Assembly (NCBI GenBank): GCA_965219635.1
Contig: OZ244783.1
Span: 2,418,001 to 2,482,000, forward strand
Reading direction: 5' to 3'
Length of the DNA stretch: 64,000 nucleotides
Origin: JAPOXR01 sp965219635
Lineage (GTDB): Bacteria; Pseudomonadota; Alphaproteobacteria; Rhodobacterales; Rhodobacteraceae
Shown here one piece after another: positions 34,475-43,692 of this stretch (the stretch's first letter is position 1; each line of letters starts with the position of its first letter). The notes beneath the pieces were generated by a model, which saw only the letters and a list, made by a program, of their open reading frames with translations, was not told the origin of the DNA and ran no database searches. The translations under genes and the position numbers were made by a program.

Positions 34475-35926
34475 TCAGTGCCACTGGCTTTGAGCCTTGA
34501 GCAACCGGCCTGCCCTGCCGCAAGGCGCGTTTCCGTCGAACGCCAATACCCCGTTGACATATACTGACCGGATGCCCTCCGCCATTGCGCAAGGATTGTC
34601 GAAGGTCGCCCGGTCCAGGATCCGGTCCGCGTCGAAGACCACCAGATCTGCAGCCTTGCCCGCAGCGATGATGCCGCGATCCGCCAACCCAAACACTGCA
34701 GCCGACAGGCCCGTCATCTTCCGGATTGCCGCACCGATGGAGAACAACCCCAACTCTCTTGCATATCTGCCTATGACCCGGGGAAAAGTCCCCCACAACC
34801 GCGGGTGCGGATGAGTGTCATGCGGCAATCCGTCCGATCCGATAATTGCATTCTCGAACTGGAGAATCCGCTGAACATCATCTTCGTGCATCTGGAAATA
34901 GACGGCCCCGGCTGGCTCCAGCATGGCGACGGCCTCGGCCCGGTTGACATCCCATTCATTCTCAAGATCGGCAAGAAACCTGCCGGAGGCCTCCGGCCGC
35001 TGCCGGGACCACGAAATCATGATGCGCTCGCAACCGAGAGCCTGTTCTTCGGTCAGGACAGTTGAACCTGCGGTATAGGGATAGACATCCAGATGAACCG
35101 GTTGAGTGGTGGACGCCTTCTTGAGAAACGGGAGTGTTTCCCTTGACCGCCCCCAGTTCGATTCACCCGTGCATTTGTGGTGGGAGATGAGGAGAGGAAA
35201 CCGGGCAACCCTTGCCGTTGAAACCGATTCCTGCAAGCTCTCCATGACGTGAGCGCCCTCATCCCGCATGTGCGTGGTATGGATCCCCATGCGCTCTGCT
35301 GCCGCCGAACCCACGGCTGCCACTTCCCCGGGATCGGCAGCTGCATTGGGCGCATAGAACAGGCCGGTAGAAAAGCCGGAGGCGCCCTCGTCCATGCATC
35401 TTGCGAGCAATTCTCTCATGGCGGAGATTTCGGCAACGGTTGCCGACCGGGTCACGTCTTCCATGACTGCCAACCGCAGCGCGGAATGGCCAATCAGGGC
35501 AATCACATTGACGGCCGGCCGGGCTGCTTCCAAGGCCCTTGCATACCCAGCCATGCTCGGAAACGAATACGCGCCTGCGCCGCCCAGCAGGTTCATTGGT
35601 GGTGGCGGGTCGTCATTGAACGTAACCGGCGCCAGCGAAATCCCGCAGTTTCCGGCAACGACCGTCGTTACGCCCTGGCTGAGCTTGGCAAGCATGTCGG
35701 GATTGTCGATCACCGCCCTGTCATCATGCGTGTGCGCATCAATGAACCCCGGAGCAAGAGCCAGCCCGGCAAGATCAACCTCCTTGTCCGCCTGGAAATG
35801 CGCAGCTTGGCCGTCACGTACAACCGCCTGAATCCTGTCATCACGGACAGCGACATGGCCGCGAAATGGCGGCGAACCAGTGCCATCATGAACCAGCGCA
35901 TTACGAAAGACAGTTTCAACTTCCAA
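34475..35926 (-). CDS. N-acyl-D-amino-acid deacylase family amidohydrolase
   Basis: About 483 residues. The start has the small beta-domain of amidohydrolases and then LALAPGFIDAHTHDDRAV, the HxH metal site; GVTTVVAGNCGISLAP and EGASGFSTGLFYAPN are D-aminoacylase marks, and ISHHKCTG gives further metal ligands. IGSDGLPHDTHPHPRLWGTFPRVI holds the catalytic Asp. The enzyme would free D-amino acids from N-acyl forms. The frame lacks a good ATG; TTG at 35926 lies 12 bases after GGAGG, while TTG at 35938 touches that site, so the start is uncertain. Confidence 0.88.
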   Translation of the reverse strand: MEVETVFRNALVHDGTGSPPFRGHVAVRDDRIQAVVRDGQAAHFQADKEVDLAGLALAPGFIDAHTHDDRAVIDNPDMLAKLSQGVTTVVAGNCGISLAPVTFNDDPPPPMNLLGGAGAYSFPSMAGYARALEAARPAVNVIALIGHSALRLAVMEDVTRSATVAEISAMRELLARCMDEGASGFSTGLFYAPNAAADPGEVAAVGSAAAERMGIHTTHMRDEGAHVMESLQESVSTARVARFPLLISHHKCTGESNWGRSRETLPFLKKASTTQPVHLDVYPYTAGSTVLTEEQALGCERIMISWSRQRPEASGRFLADLENEWDVNRAEAVAMLEPAGAVYFQMHEDDVQRILQFENAIIGSDGLPHDTHPHPRLWGTFPRVIGRYARELGLFSIGAAIRKMTGLSAAVFGLADRGIIAAGKAADLVVFDADRILDRATFDNPCAMAEGIRSVYVNGVLAFDGNAPCGRAGRLLKAQSQWH

Positions 35927-36267
35927 GACTGCTATCAACCTCCACGGCAAGACCAATGCCGGTGGTCGTCCGTTCGGGTCCAACGGCCCTGCGGACCACA
36001 AGCCGACCGGCCACTGATCACAATTCCTGGAACCCTGACATAATCCCTCTCAATGTAAAGGCGGCCTGGCCTGGCAGAGCCCATCCGGTTCCGGGTTGAT
36101 TGGTCGGCATCATGGTCGGTCGCAACCGGTATCCGGATCGACCATTTCAGGCTGCGGCGCGCAGGCTCAGGTCTTTTGGCCATTCTGAGCCGTTGCGACT
36201 GACTGTATACTGTTGCGGCTGAGCGCACGGCTGAACCGGCGAGAGCATGAAGAGGCTGTAATTCCGA
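35927..36267. other. Intergenic region without recognised gene
   Basis: About 340 bases between the end of the VWA-like gene and the deacylase start, both on the minus strand. I see no gene, repeat or clear regulatory site. Confidence 0.4.
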
Positions 36268-38352
36268 TCAGGACCGGGACGACCCACTCTCGCGATGCCA
36301 GGCTGCAGCTGTTGCAAGGACGACCGCAAGCATGGCGAGCAACGCCGGCATGAGTGGTACTATTTCCGGAGCCGCAGCCCGATAGGCGTCCCGCTGGACC
36401 AGCCCCAACCAGTCCCTACCGGACGCAATACGCCCATTTTCAACACGCCGCACTTCCGGCACGCCGTCTTCAATCCAGAATACTCCACCTCCGGAGTTCT
36501 CTACGACAGCCCTTACCAGTTCACCGGTTGCCGCGGTTGAGGCGTACTCAACCGGATACGCCACTTCGGCGGCCGCCGTGGTGACCTTGTCGCCGTCCGC
36601 AACCCTGTAGAGTCCCGGCTCAACCGCCTCGGACTGCGCAATGATCCTGCCTGGCGAACGCTCGAATGCCTCCAAGCTGATCTCATTCCCGTCAGGACCA
36701 ATCGCCCGGAAGTCGGGTTCCCTGTCTTCAACGGTGCGGCGCTCAACCACCAACCGTTCGTCCTTCACTTCCACCCGCAGCGCTTCTTCTTCCAGTTCAG
36801 GCTCCTTCATGAGCCAATGGATCAGCCGGCGGAGCAATTCAATCTGGGGCCCGCCACCTTCTACTCCTCTGTGCCATAGCCACGCCTGATCGGATGCCAG
36901 CAGCGCAATCCGGCCCTCACCGACCCTGTCGAGCAGGAGCAGGGGTCCGCCGTCCTTCACCCCGCTCATCAATGCGTGTCCGCTCGCCTGTTCAATGTCG
37001 ACCTGACGGAACCAGCGGCCCCATTCAGGTTCAACCGGATCTCCGCTTGCGTCCGCTTCCACACCAGGAAGCCCGGATGTGACCGGATGCCGGTAGCCGG
37101 TTTCGGTAAGCCCAGGGCGGAACCCGGTCTCGAAAACCGTGCCGGTCGGCTGTCCAGGGAGGATCGATTCCAGAGCCGTGCTGCTGATGCTTTCGGACTC
37201 TGCGAATTCGGGACCAGCGGAAACCAGCAGAGCTCCGCCCTCGGCCACGTACCTGTTCATGTAATGAAAATACACGGAAGGCAGAAATCCCTGCAGCACG
37301 TATCGATCGAGGATAATGAGATCGAACGTGTCGATCTTCTCCAGGAAGAGTTCGTTGACCGGAAACGGGATCAGCGCAAGCTCGTCATTGCCAGCCATAT
37401 CCTGGCTATCGGCATGGCGCAGGATCGTGAAGTGAATCAATTCAAGCGAGTCATCGGACTTCAGCAAATTCCTCCAGGTTCTCTGTCCCGCGTGAGGAAA
37501 CCCGGAAACAAGCAGAACCCGAAGCCTTTCCCTGACTCCGTTGATGATGACAGAAGCGACATTATTGCGCGCCGTCGTTTCTCCCTCAACCGGGGGCGTG
37601 GAAAAAACGGCAAGATTGCGGCCGCGCCTGATCGGACCGATCGGCAATTCCAGTTCCTCGCCTACACGGTAGCTTGCCGTTGGTCCGCCATTTACCGAGA
37701 CCTCTATCATCGGCCGTTGGGTCAGCTCAGGAAAGTCTCCGGTGTCTTCAAGCAGTGCGGTGACGGGTTGATCCTGTCCCACAACCGCAAAAGCCGGCGC
37801 ACGCGAGATCGACAATCGCCGGTCAAACTCGCCCCGATGACCAGTGATCAACGCATGAACGGGGAATTCAAAATCGCCTGGTGGTTCCCGGCTGCTGATC
37901 TGTCCGTCCGTAATCAACACTGCGGCAGCAACCCGGTCCAGAGGCAGCCCGGAAAGGGCCTGATCCAGCTCGGCCATCAATTCGGTGCCTTCAGTAGCCG
38001 GTGGCGGCCGGTTTTCGAAAACAAATTCCCTCAATTCGATCCCGTCAAACCTCTCGACGCCAGCCTTGATGGCGGATGCCGCCTTGGAGGTATCGGCTGT
38101 ACGACTACCGATCTCCTGACTTGCCGATCTGTCCTCAAGCACCAGAATGATGTCGTCGAAGTATTCCCGCACCTCCCGGCTCAGCGACGGATTGAGGACA
38201 GCTCCCAGCAGCAGGGCCAGCATAAGCGCCCGAGTGACGATGCCAGGCTGCCGGCGCCACACCTTGTAGAGAACGAGCGCCAATGATGCTGCCGCAAGAG
38301 CAGCTATGAATGGCCAAGGCAGGAGCGGGTCGACAAGAACTTCGAAGAGCAT
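36268..38352 (-). CDS. Membrane protein with degenerate VWA and amidotransferase-like domains
   Basis: 694 residues. Two membrane helices open the protein (PFIAALAAASLALVLYKVW; ALMLALLLGAVL) and one closes it (IVPLMPALLAMLAVVLATAAA). Between them a VWA-like segment begins IILVLEDRSASQE, in which the DxSxS metal site is degenerate, and near residue 285 a glutamine-amidotransferase-like fold begins LRVLLVSGFPHAG with LDRYVLQGFLP later; this is the pattern of large Bat-like envelope proteins. It is the last gene of the coupled MoxR-DUF58-BatA/DUF4159 set and directly abuts it. Function is unknown; a part in envelope stress or maturation by the MoxR ATPase is inferred. Confidence 0.75.
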   Translation of the reverse strand: MLFEVLVDPLLPWPFIAALAAASLALVLYKVWRRQPGIVTRALMLALLLGAVLNPSLSREVREYFDDIILVLEDRSASQEIGSRTADTSKAASAIKAGVERFDGIELREFVFENRPPPATEGTELMAELDQALSGLPLDRVAAAVLITDGQISSREPPGDFEFPVHALITGHRGEFDRRLSISRAPAFAVVGQDQPVTALLEDTGDFPELTQRPMIEVSVNGGPTASYRVGEELELPIGPIRRGRNLAVFSTPPVEGETTARNNVASVIINGVRERLRVLLVSGFPHAGQRTWRNLLKSDDSLELIHFTILRHADSQDMAGNDELALIPFPVNELFLEKIDTFDLIILDRYVLQGFLPSVYFHYMNRYVAEGGALLVSAGPEFAESESISSTALESILPGQPTGTVFETGFRPGLTETGYRHPVTSGLPGVEADASGDPVEPEWGRWFRQVDIEQASGHALMSGVKDGGPLLLLDRVGEGRIALLASDQAWLWHRGVEGGGPQIELLRRLIHWLMKEPELEEEALRVEVKDERLVVERRTVEDREPDFRAIGPDGNEISLEAFERSPGRIIAQSEAVEPGLYRVADGDKVTTAAAEVAYPVEYASTAATGELVRAVVENSGGGVFWIEDGVPEVRRVENGRIASGRDWLGLVQRDAYRAAAPEIVPLMPALLAMLAVVLATAAAWHRESGSSRS

Positions 38353-41109
38353 TCACTCTTCCAGCTTACGGACCAGGGCATCAACATGAACCTGGTCCAG
38401 TTTGTAGTTGCCGGTCAAGGCATGCATGACCAGGTTGATTCCGAACCGGTATGCGAGCTCACGTTGCCAAACACCTGCTTCACCGGCACCCACCGCAAAC
38501 ATCGCGGTTCCATCCTCGTTCATTGCCCAGGCAGAAGCCCAGTCGTTGCCTCCGATCACAACAGGAGTAACGCCATCGACTCCCTTGGCGGCCTCCTGCA
38601 ATGCCACTGCTGCCTCCGGCGGGCCCGATTGCTCGACCCAGATGTTGCCGGCGTAGCGGCCAGGAAACTGCTCAATGAGATAGTAGCTGCGGGTCAGCGT
38701 GTGTCCCAAAGAGGGCAGACCAAGTGGCGGGAGCCCTAGCGGTCCTGCTATCTCGACAAGCCGGTCGGCATTCGAACTGGCAGAACTGTAGCCGCCGACG
38801 ATTGCATCTCGCGTGTCAAACAGGATCATGCCGCCAGTTCGCAAGTAGTTTCTCAGGTTCCGTACGGCTTCCTCCGACAATTCGGGACCAACCGGCGAAA
38901 CCGGCCAGTAAATCAAGGGAAACATGGCGATGGCACCGCTTTCCGGATCGACTCCAATCGGATCGGCAGGCCTCACGGTTGTGCGGAGTTCGAGCATGCG
39001 GGACAGGCCCCTGAGCCCGGCTCTCGAGACTGCATCAAGCCTTGAATCCCCAGTTACCATGTAAGCGAGCACAGTGTTCTGAACGGCTTCCACTGCCTGT
39101 TCATCTGTGAGTTCGGCCTCGCCGGATGAAGGCAGGATCAGGAAAACTAGTGCCAGAGCCGCAAGGGATTGCGATACAAGCCTGCCGCCAATCCTGACCG
39201 TTGCAATGGCTTCGAGCAGGAATAACAACAACGCCAGCGCCAGCAGCGGTCCCTTGAAAGCTGTTGTGTGGCCGGCTGACTCCGACAGGACGGTGGCCTC
39301 CGGGGGCCATGACGCCTCGGCAAGCATGGTTGGATCGGACACGGCGTTGATGGCAGCCATGCGACCGCCGGATTGGTAGATGCCAGGTGGCAAACGGGAA
39401 GAGGCCTTGCCTTCCTCCATCAAGTCGCCGGATACAGCCGGAGCCCCATCGGCATTGCCCAGCACCCCGAATGCATCGATGTAGCCTGTCGGAACCCATG
39501 GTGCACCGGTATTCATCATCTCCGCACTTCGGCTGGATGCGCCAGCTGACATGGCAAGACGTTCAAGCATTTGCGGAAACAGTCCTGAAAGGGGAAGGGT
39601 TGACCACTCCGCATTTGCAGAAACGTGAAAGAGCACGACCAGCCCAGCCTCAAACCCCCGCGCCGTAACCAGGGGCGTCCCATCCTCAAGCCGGGCCAAC
39701 GTCCGCTCTGAGAGCATCGGCCCCGGCTGGGCCAGAACCTGGCGGGTTACCGTGACATCGCCAGCCCCCCGCAAACCGGCAAATGGGGAGTCCGCCGGAA
39801 ACTCGCTGAGCGGCTTGGGTTCATCCCAGGACATGCTGCCACCAAGCACTCTGGAACCGGGGCGAAGCCGGACAGGGTACAAGTCATCTGCCGCCGCCGT
39901 TGAATCACTTTGCGCAGCAAGTTGCGCGCCTGCGAACCTGATTAGTAGGCCACCCTGTTCTACCCAGGAACGCAACTCCTGCAGTTCCGTAATCGGCACC
40001 GGAACGCCGTCAGCAATGACGACAACATCCGGCTTTTGTTGCAGAACCTCGTTCAGACTGCCCTGAACAAGTTCAGCAAACTGCTCGACAGCCCGTTTAA
40101 GGTAATGAATCGACGAGAGCAGCGCACCAGCCTCCTCCGCCCGCCGTCCCGTCACAAGTCCGACACGGCGTTGCGAGATGCTGTCGGCGACCAGAACCAC
40201 TGAACCGGCAGAATTGCTGGAAGCCACCTCGAAACCGAAGATCCGATTGCGAAGCTGCAAGGGAAGCCGAAACTCGGCAACTGCCTCGTTGGTCGCAGGC
40301 GAGAGCGATACTTCTGATGCCGCCAGTATGCCACGCCCACCTGCCGGGACGTTTCCGACTGCCTGAACCGGAATGGCTACTGGTTCTTCAAGCATCAGGG
40401 CCGCAACCGGTACAGTGATACTGCCTCCGGCCGCATCGGGAGTTCCGAGTGCAACAACCGGTTCGGACGGTTTCAATACGGTCACGGTTCCCCGGTCCAG
40501 CAACAGGCCCGCAAGCCTGTCATGACCCGGGTAACTGACCCCATCTGAAAACCACCAGGTGTCGAAGGGTCCTTCAATATGCGAGTTGATGAATATCCCG
40601 GCCTGTCCTCCATCCGGCAGCCACGGATTGGGCGAAAGGACGGGCAAGCGGTCACTCCAGGCAGCAGCATCGCCAAATCCCTCGAAGCTGTCTGGTGGAT
40701 CTGAAGCCAGCAAAACGAAAACCGGCGTGCCAGCCCGGCGGAGACTATCCAGCGTCTGTTGAACTGCGGTCTGCCTGGTTTCCCATCCTGGTGCCCCGGC
40801 CCAACTGCCATCCACCACAAGCAGAGCCGGGTTGTCGGATTGCTCGACCATTGGCGCGTTGGCGACATCAATCGGGTCAGCGAAGGCGATGATCGCTATT
40901 GCGAGCGCAGCCAACCGGACCAGGCGAAGCCATAGTGGAATGGAATTTGTCTCGGTTTCCTTGTCCCGCAAGCCGCCAAGGAGTGCTACCGGCGGAAAAT
41001 CCTGCATGCGCGCTGGCGGCGGCAAGTTCCGCAGCAGGAACCAGAGCAGCGGCAGCGCAAGCAGGCCGAGAAGCACCAGCGGCTCTGTGAACCCGATCGG
41101 ACCGATCAC
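38353..41109 (-). CDS. BatA-like and DUF4159 domain membrane protein
   Basis: About 918 residues. The N-terminus has the BatA-type double span FTEPLVLLGLLALPLLWFLL and IPLWLRLVRLAALAIAIIAF, then a VWA-like extracytoplasmic part starting LLVVDGSWAGAPG. Near residue 640 lie membrane helices (GPLLALALLLFLLEAIATV). The C-terminal 220 residues form a DUF4159 domain with PLIYWPVSPVGPELSEEAV and GGMILFDTRDAI. The start is GTG at 41109, whose GTGA overlaps the DUF58 stop by 4 bases. It is the third member of a MoxR-DUF58-BatA/DUF4159 cluster common in alphaproteobacteria; its work is not known. Confidence 0.85.
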   Translation of the reverse strand: MIGPIGFTEPLVLLGLLALPLLWFLLRNLPPPARMQDFPPVALLGGLRDKETETNSIPLWLRLVRLAALAIAIIAFADPIDVANAPMVEQSDNPALLVVDGSWAGAPGWETRQTAVQQTLDSLRRAGTPVFVLLASDPPDSFEGFGDAAAWSDRLPVLSPNPWLPDGGQAGIFINSHIEGPFDTWWFSDGVSYPGHDRLAGLLLDRGTVTVLKPSEPVVALGTPDAAGGSITVPVAALMLEEPVAIPVQAVGNVPAGGRGILAASEVSLSPATNEAVAEFRLPLQLRNRIFGFEVASSNSAGSVVLVADSISQRRVGLVTGRRAEEAGALLSSIHYLKRAVEQFAELVQGSLNEVLQQKPDVVVIADGVPVPITELQELRSWVEQGGLLIRFAGAQLAAQSDSTAAADDLYPVRLRPGSRVLGGSMSWDEPKPLSEFPADSPFAGLRGAGDVTVTRQVLAQPGPMLSERTLARLEDGTPLVTARGFEAGLVVLFHVSANAEWSTLPLSGLFPQMLERLAMSAGASSRSAEMMNTGAPWVPTGYIDAFGVLGNADGAPAVSGDLMEEGKASSRLPPGIYQSGGRMAAINAVSDPTMLAEASWPPEATVLSESAGHTTAFKGPLLALALLLFLLEAIATVRIGGRLVSQSLAALALVFLILPSSGEAELTDEQAVEAVQNTVLAYMVTGDSRLDAVSRAGLRGLSRMLELRTTVRPADPIGVDPESGAIAMFPLIYWPVSPVGPELSEEAVRNLRNYLRTGGMILFDTRDAIVGGYSSASSNADRLVEIAGPLGLPPLGLPSLGHTLTRSYYLIEQFPGRYAGNIWVEQSGPPEAAVALQEAAKGVDGVTPVVIGGNDWASAWAMNEDGTAMFAVGAGEAGVWQRELAYRFGINLVMHALTGNYKLDQVHVDALVRKLEE

Positions 41110-42026
41110 GAACACAGAAGACCACCCTCGCTGCCCAGACTGGCGCACAGCCAGTGCAGTGTGCCTCGGACGTCGCCATCGGTGACATGCAACCTGCTGC
41201 TCCAGCCGAAATTGCCAGCCAACGCGGCAACTGCTTCGATCCGTTCTTTCAGCCGGGAGGAATAGTCGTCCTTCAGCCGCCTGGCCTGCAAAGACTCGAA
41301 CTCCAGCCTACCACCCATGCTCCTGAACAATGTCCTTCCGTCAAACGGGAAACTCATCTCGAAGGGGTCCAGGATCTGTATCAGCACCCCGCCAACCTCC
41401 CGGTCCGCCAGGCCGTTAAGAGAAGCAGTCAGATCGTCCATTGGCGCCAGAAAGTCGGATAGCAACACCAGGCGAGCGGCGCGTGGCAGTTCAACCCGGC
41501 CTGGAACTCCGTATTCCGTGTCCTCTCGGCCGAACAGTTCGAATGCCATCCGGTCTATCTGCCGCAAGCCTGGACGCGGTTGTTCAGGGCTGCCTACCAC
41601 CCCAACACGTTCCTCGTTCTGTGCAAAGAGAATTGCGAGAGCCAATGCAATCAGCCGTGCCCTATCCGCCTTGGTTCTCCGGCCCTGGTCGCCGCTGAAC
41701 TGCATGGACCTGGAGTTGTCGGCCCAGAACATCACTGCGTTCGAAGTCTGCATTTCCTTGTCGCGTACGAAATGGTCGTCCGACCTCGCCGAGCGGCGCC
41801 AATCGATTAGCCGCGCCGGGTCACCTTCCTGCGCTGGCCTGAACTGCCAAAACTCTTCACCGACACCGCGACGGCGCCTGCCATGCGCCCCGGGACGGAG
41901 ACTTGCGTCAGCCTGCCGTGCTTCAGCAAGGGACCGTTCCAATCCGGCTACCGCTGCGAAGGCCCGCCGTTTGAGATCAACTTCGCTCTGCGCATTCGCA
42001 GTCGAGTCTGGGAGCATGGGCCTCAC
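41106..42026 (-). CDS. DUF58 domain protein
   Basis: About 306 residues. The DUF58 core is clear: GVGEEFWQFRPAQEGDPARLIDWRRSARSDDHFVRDKE (the motif FRP..GD..R.IDWR), followed by a VWA-like half with AVMFWADNSRSMQF, where DNSRSM gives the DxSxS-type metal site, and RLVLLSDFLAPMDDL. It is cytoplasmic and probably a partner of the MoxR ATPase. The start is GTG at 42026, GTGA-overlapping the moxR stop, with an alternative ATG at 42017. Confidence 0.9.
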   Translation of the reverse strand: MRPMLPDSTANAQSEVDLKRRAFAAVAGLERSLAEARQADASLRPGAHGRRRRGVGEEFWQFRPAQEGDPARLIDWRRSARSDDHFVRDKEMQTSNAVMFWADNSRSMQFSGDQGRRTKADRARLIALALAILFAQNEERVGVVGSPEQPRPGLRQIDRMAFELFGREDTEYGVPGRVELPRAARLVLLSDFLAPMDDLTASLNGLADREVGGVLIQILDPFEMSFPFDGRTLFRSMGGRLEFESLQARRLKDDYSSRLKERIEAVAALAGNFGWSSRLHVTDGDVRGTLHWLCASLGSEGGLLCS

Positions 42027-43015
42027 TCGTGGCGGCGAACCGCCTCTGCTATCAGATCCTCCACCGTGCCACCTCTGGCCCTTGCCGCAAACGTCAGTGC
42101 CATCCGGTGGCAAAGCACCGGCCGGGCCAGCGCAGCAACATCATCGGCCGAGGGAGACAGCCTGCCTTGAAGCAGCGCCCGGGCGCGTGTCGCAAGCATC
42201 AGAGCCTGCGTTGCCCTCGGGCCAGCTCCCCACTCTACGGCTTCTTCCGCATTCCCGGATGCATCGGCAGAACCGGGGCGGAGGGATCGCACAACATCCA
42301 GAACGCGGTGAACAACCGTTTCCCCGACGGGCAATCTGCGGACGAGTTCCTGGGCCTTGAGCAACTTGCCGGCGTCGAACACCGTGCTGATGGGGGTCTC
42401 CGTCGTTCCGGTCGTTTCAACCACGATGCGCCGTTCTGCTTCCCTGTCGGGGTAGCCGATATCAATTCTGAGCAGGAAACGGTCCAGCTGGGCTTCTGGC
42501 AGCGGGTATGTACCTTCCAATTCGATCGGATTCTGGGTTGCAAGCACATGGAATGGCTTCGGCAGGGGCCTGGTTGCTCCCGCTACGGAAACGGATGTTT
42601 CCTGCATCGCCTGCAGCAGCGCGGACTGGGTGCGAGGACTTGCGCGGTTGATCTCGTCTGCCATGAGAAGTTGACAGAACACCGGCCCTTCCAGGAATCG
42701 AAAACTCCGCTTTCCTTCATCGTCCGTTTGCAGAACTTCCGAACCGAGAATGTCAGCGGGCATCAGGTCAGGAGTGAACTGGACACGGCTCGACGACAGC
42801 CCCATGACCGTGGCAATCGTCGAAACCAGGCTAGTCTTGCCAAGCCCCGGCACGCCGACAAGCAGGGTATGCCCGCCTGAAAGAAGCCCAACCAGCGCAA
42901 GTTCGACGACCTCGCCCTGCCCGATGATCCGCCTTTCGATCATGTCCCGCGCCGAGCGAAGTCCTGATCCCAGCTCCTCGAACTGGTGTTGTATATCGTC
43001 GGCACTGTCGGTCAT
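42023..43015 (-). CDS. MoxR-family AAA ATPase
   Basis: 330 residues. Walker A is GVPGLGKTSLVS (about residue 56), Walker B FCQLLMADEINRASPRTQSALLQAM, sensor 1 FHVLATQNPIELEGTYPLPEAQLDRFLLR, which carries the MoxR insert and arginine finger. The lid has GAGPRATQALMLATRARALLQGR. MoxR proteins act as chaperones on VWA-bearing partners, which fits the DUF58, BatA/DUF4159 and VWA-like genes that follow in the same operon. The start at 43015 lies after GGGGGAG; the frame is open to 43102. Confidence 0.95.
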   Translation of the reverse strand: MTDSADDIQHQFEELGSGLRSARDMIERRIIGQGEVVELALVGLLSGGHTLLVGVPGLGKTSLVSTIATVMGLSSSRVQFTPDLMPADILGSEVLQTDDEGKRSFRFLEGPVFCQLLMADEINRASPRTQSALLQAMQETSVSVAGATRPLPKPFHVLATQNPIELEGTYPLPEAQLDRFLLRIDIGYPDREAERRIVVETTGTTETPISTVFDAGKLLKAQELVRRLPVGETVVHRVLDVVRSLRPGSADASGNAEEAVEWGAGPRATQALMLATRARALLQGRLSPSADDVAALARPVLCHRMALTFAARARGGTVEDLIAEAVRRHE

Positions 43016-43082
43016 GACAGCTCCCCCGCAAATGGTTAGAATTGGTGCGGGCAAGCCCGACAAGTGGAAATGTAACTGAACG

Positions 43083-43685
43083 ATGCCGGAACTGAAAGAC
43101 AAACGCCAACCCGGAAATGCGCCATCGGCGGAGAATATCCTCGCTCAGGCGGGCAAGTCCGCCAAGCGGGGACCTGCCCCGGTTCATCTGTGGAACCCGC
43201 CATTCTGCGGCGATCTCGACATGAGGATCGCCCGGGACGGACTCTGGTTTTATCTGGGAACACCGATTGGCCGCAAATCAATGGTCAAGCTCTTCTCTTC
43301 AATCATCCGCAAGGACGGCGACGAGTATTTTCTCGTAACACCGGTAGAAAAAGTCGGCATCCGTGTCGATGACGCTCCCTTTGTCGCCATCGACTTCGAA
43401 GCCGACGGGCAGGACCGGGACCAGATTGTCACGTTCACGACCAACGTTGACGAGGAAACCATCGCCGGTCCCGATAAACCGATACGCGTGCTGAGAGATC
43501 CCGAGACCGACGAGGTATCGCCCTATGTGCTGGTTCGCTCCAATCTTGAAGCCCTGATCGACCGCAAGAGTTTCCACCGGCTGGTCGAACTCTGTGTCCA
43601 TGAACCCGTCAACGGCGAAAGTTGGTTCGGACTCTGGTCGGGAGGCGAGTTCTTCCCCTTCATACCCTCCCGGGAATTGGAATAG
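43083..43685 (+). CDS. DUF1285 domain protein
   Basis: 200 residues. It matches the DUF1285 layout: VHLWNPPFCGDLDMRIARDGLWFYLGTPIGR at residues 37-65 (the WxP..CGxxDmRI and PI.R marks), LFSSIIRKDGDEYFLVTPVEK, VDDAPFVAIDF, and near the end FYRLVE-like FHRLVELCV and WFGLWSGGEFFPF. No activity is known for the family. It diverges from the MoxR operon and converges on polA with 7 bases between stops. Confidence 0.92.
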   Translation: MPELKDKRQPGNAPSAENILAQAGKSAKRGPAPVHLWNPPFCGDLDMRIARDGLWFYLGTPIGRKSMVKLFSSIIRKDGDEYFLVTPVEKVGIRVDDAPFVAIDFEADGQDRDQIVTFTTNVDEETIAGPDKPIRVLRDPETDEVSPYVLVRSNLEALIDRKSFHRLVELCVHEPVNGESWFGLWSGGEFFPFIPSRELE

Positions 43686-43692
43686 CCGGGCT

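Noticed and set aside
36976..38286. Long plus-strand open frame of 436 codons
   Set aside because: It lies antisense to the VWA-like membrane protein gene, whose frame has membrane helices and domain motifs. The plus-strand product is Arg- and Gln-rich with no family resemblance.
41317..42360. Long plus-strand open frame of 347 codons
   Set aside because: Antisense to DUF58 and MoxR genes with clear motifs; its product is Ser/Arg/Pro-rich low-complexity.
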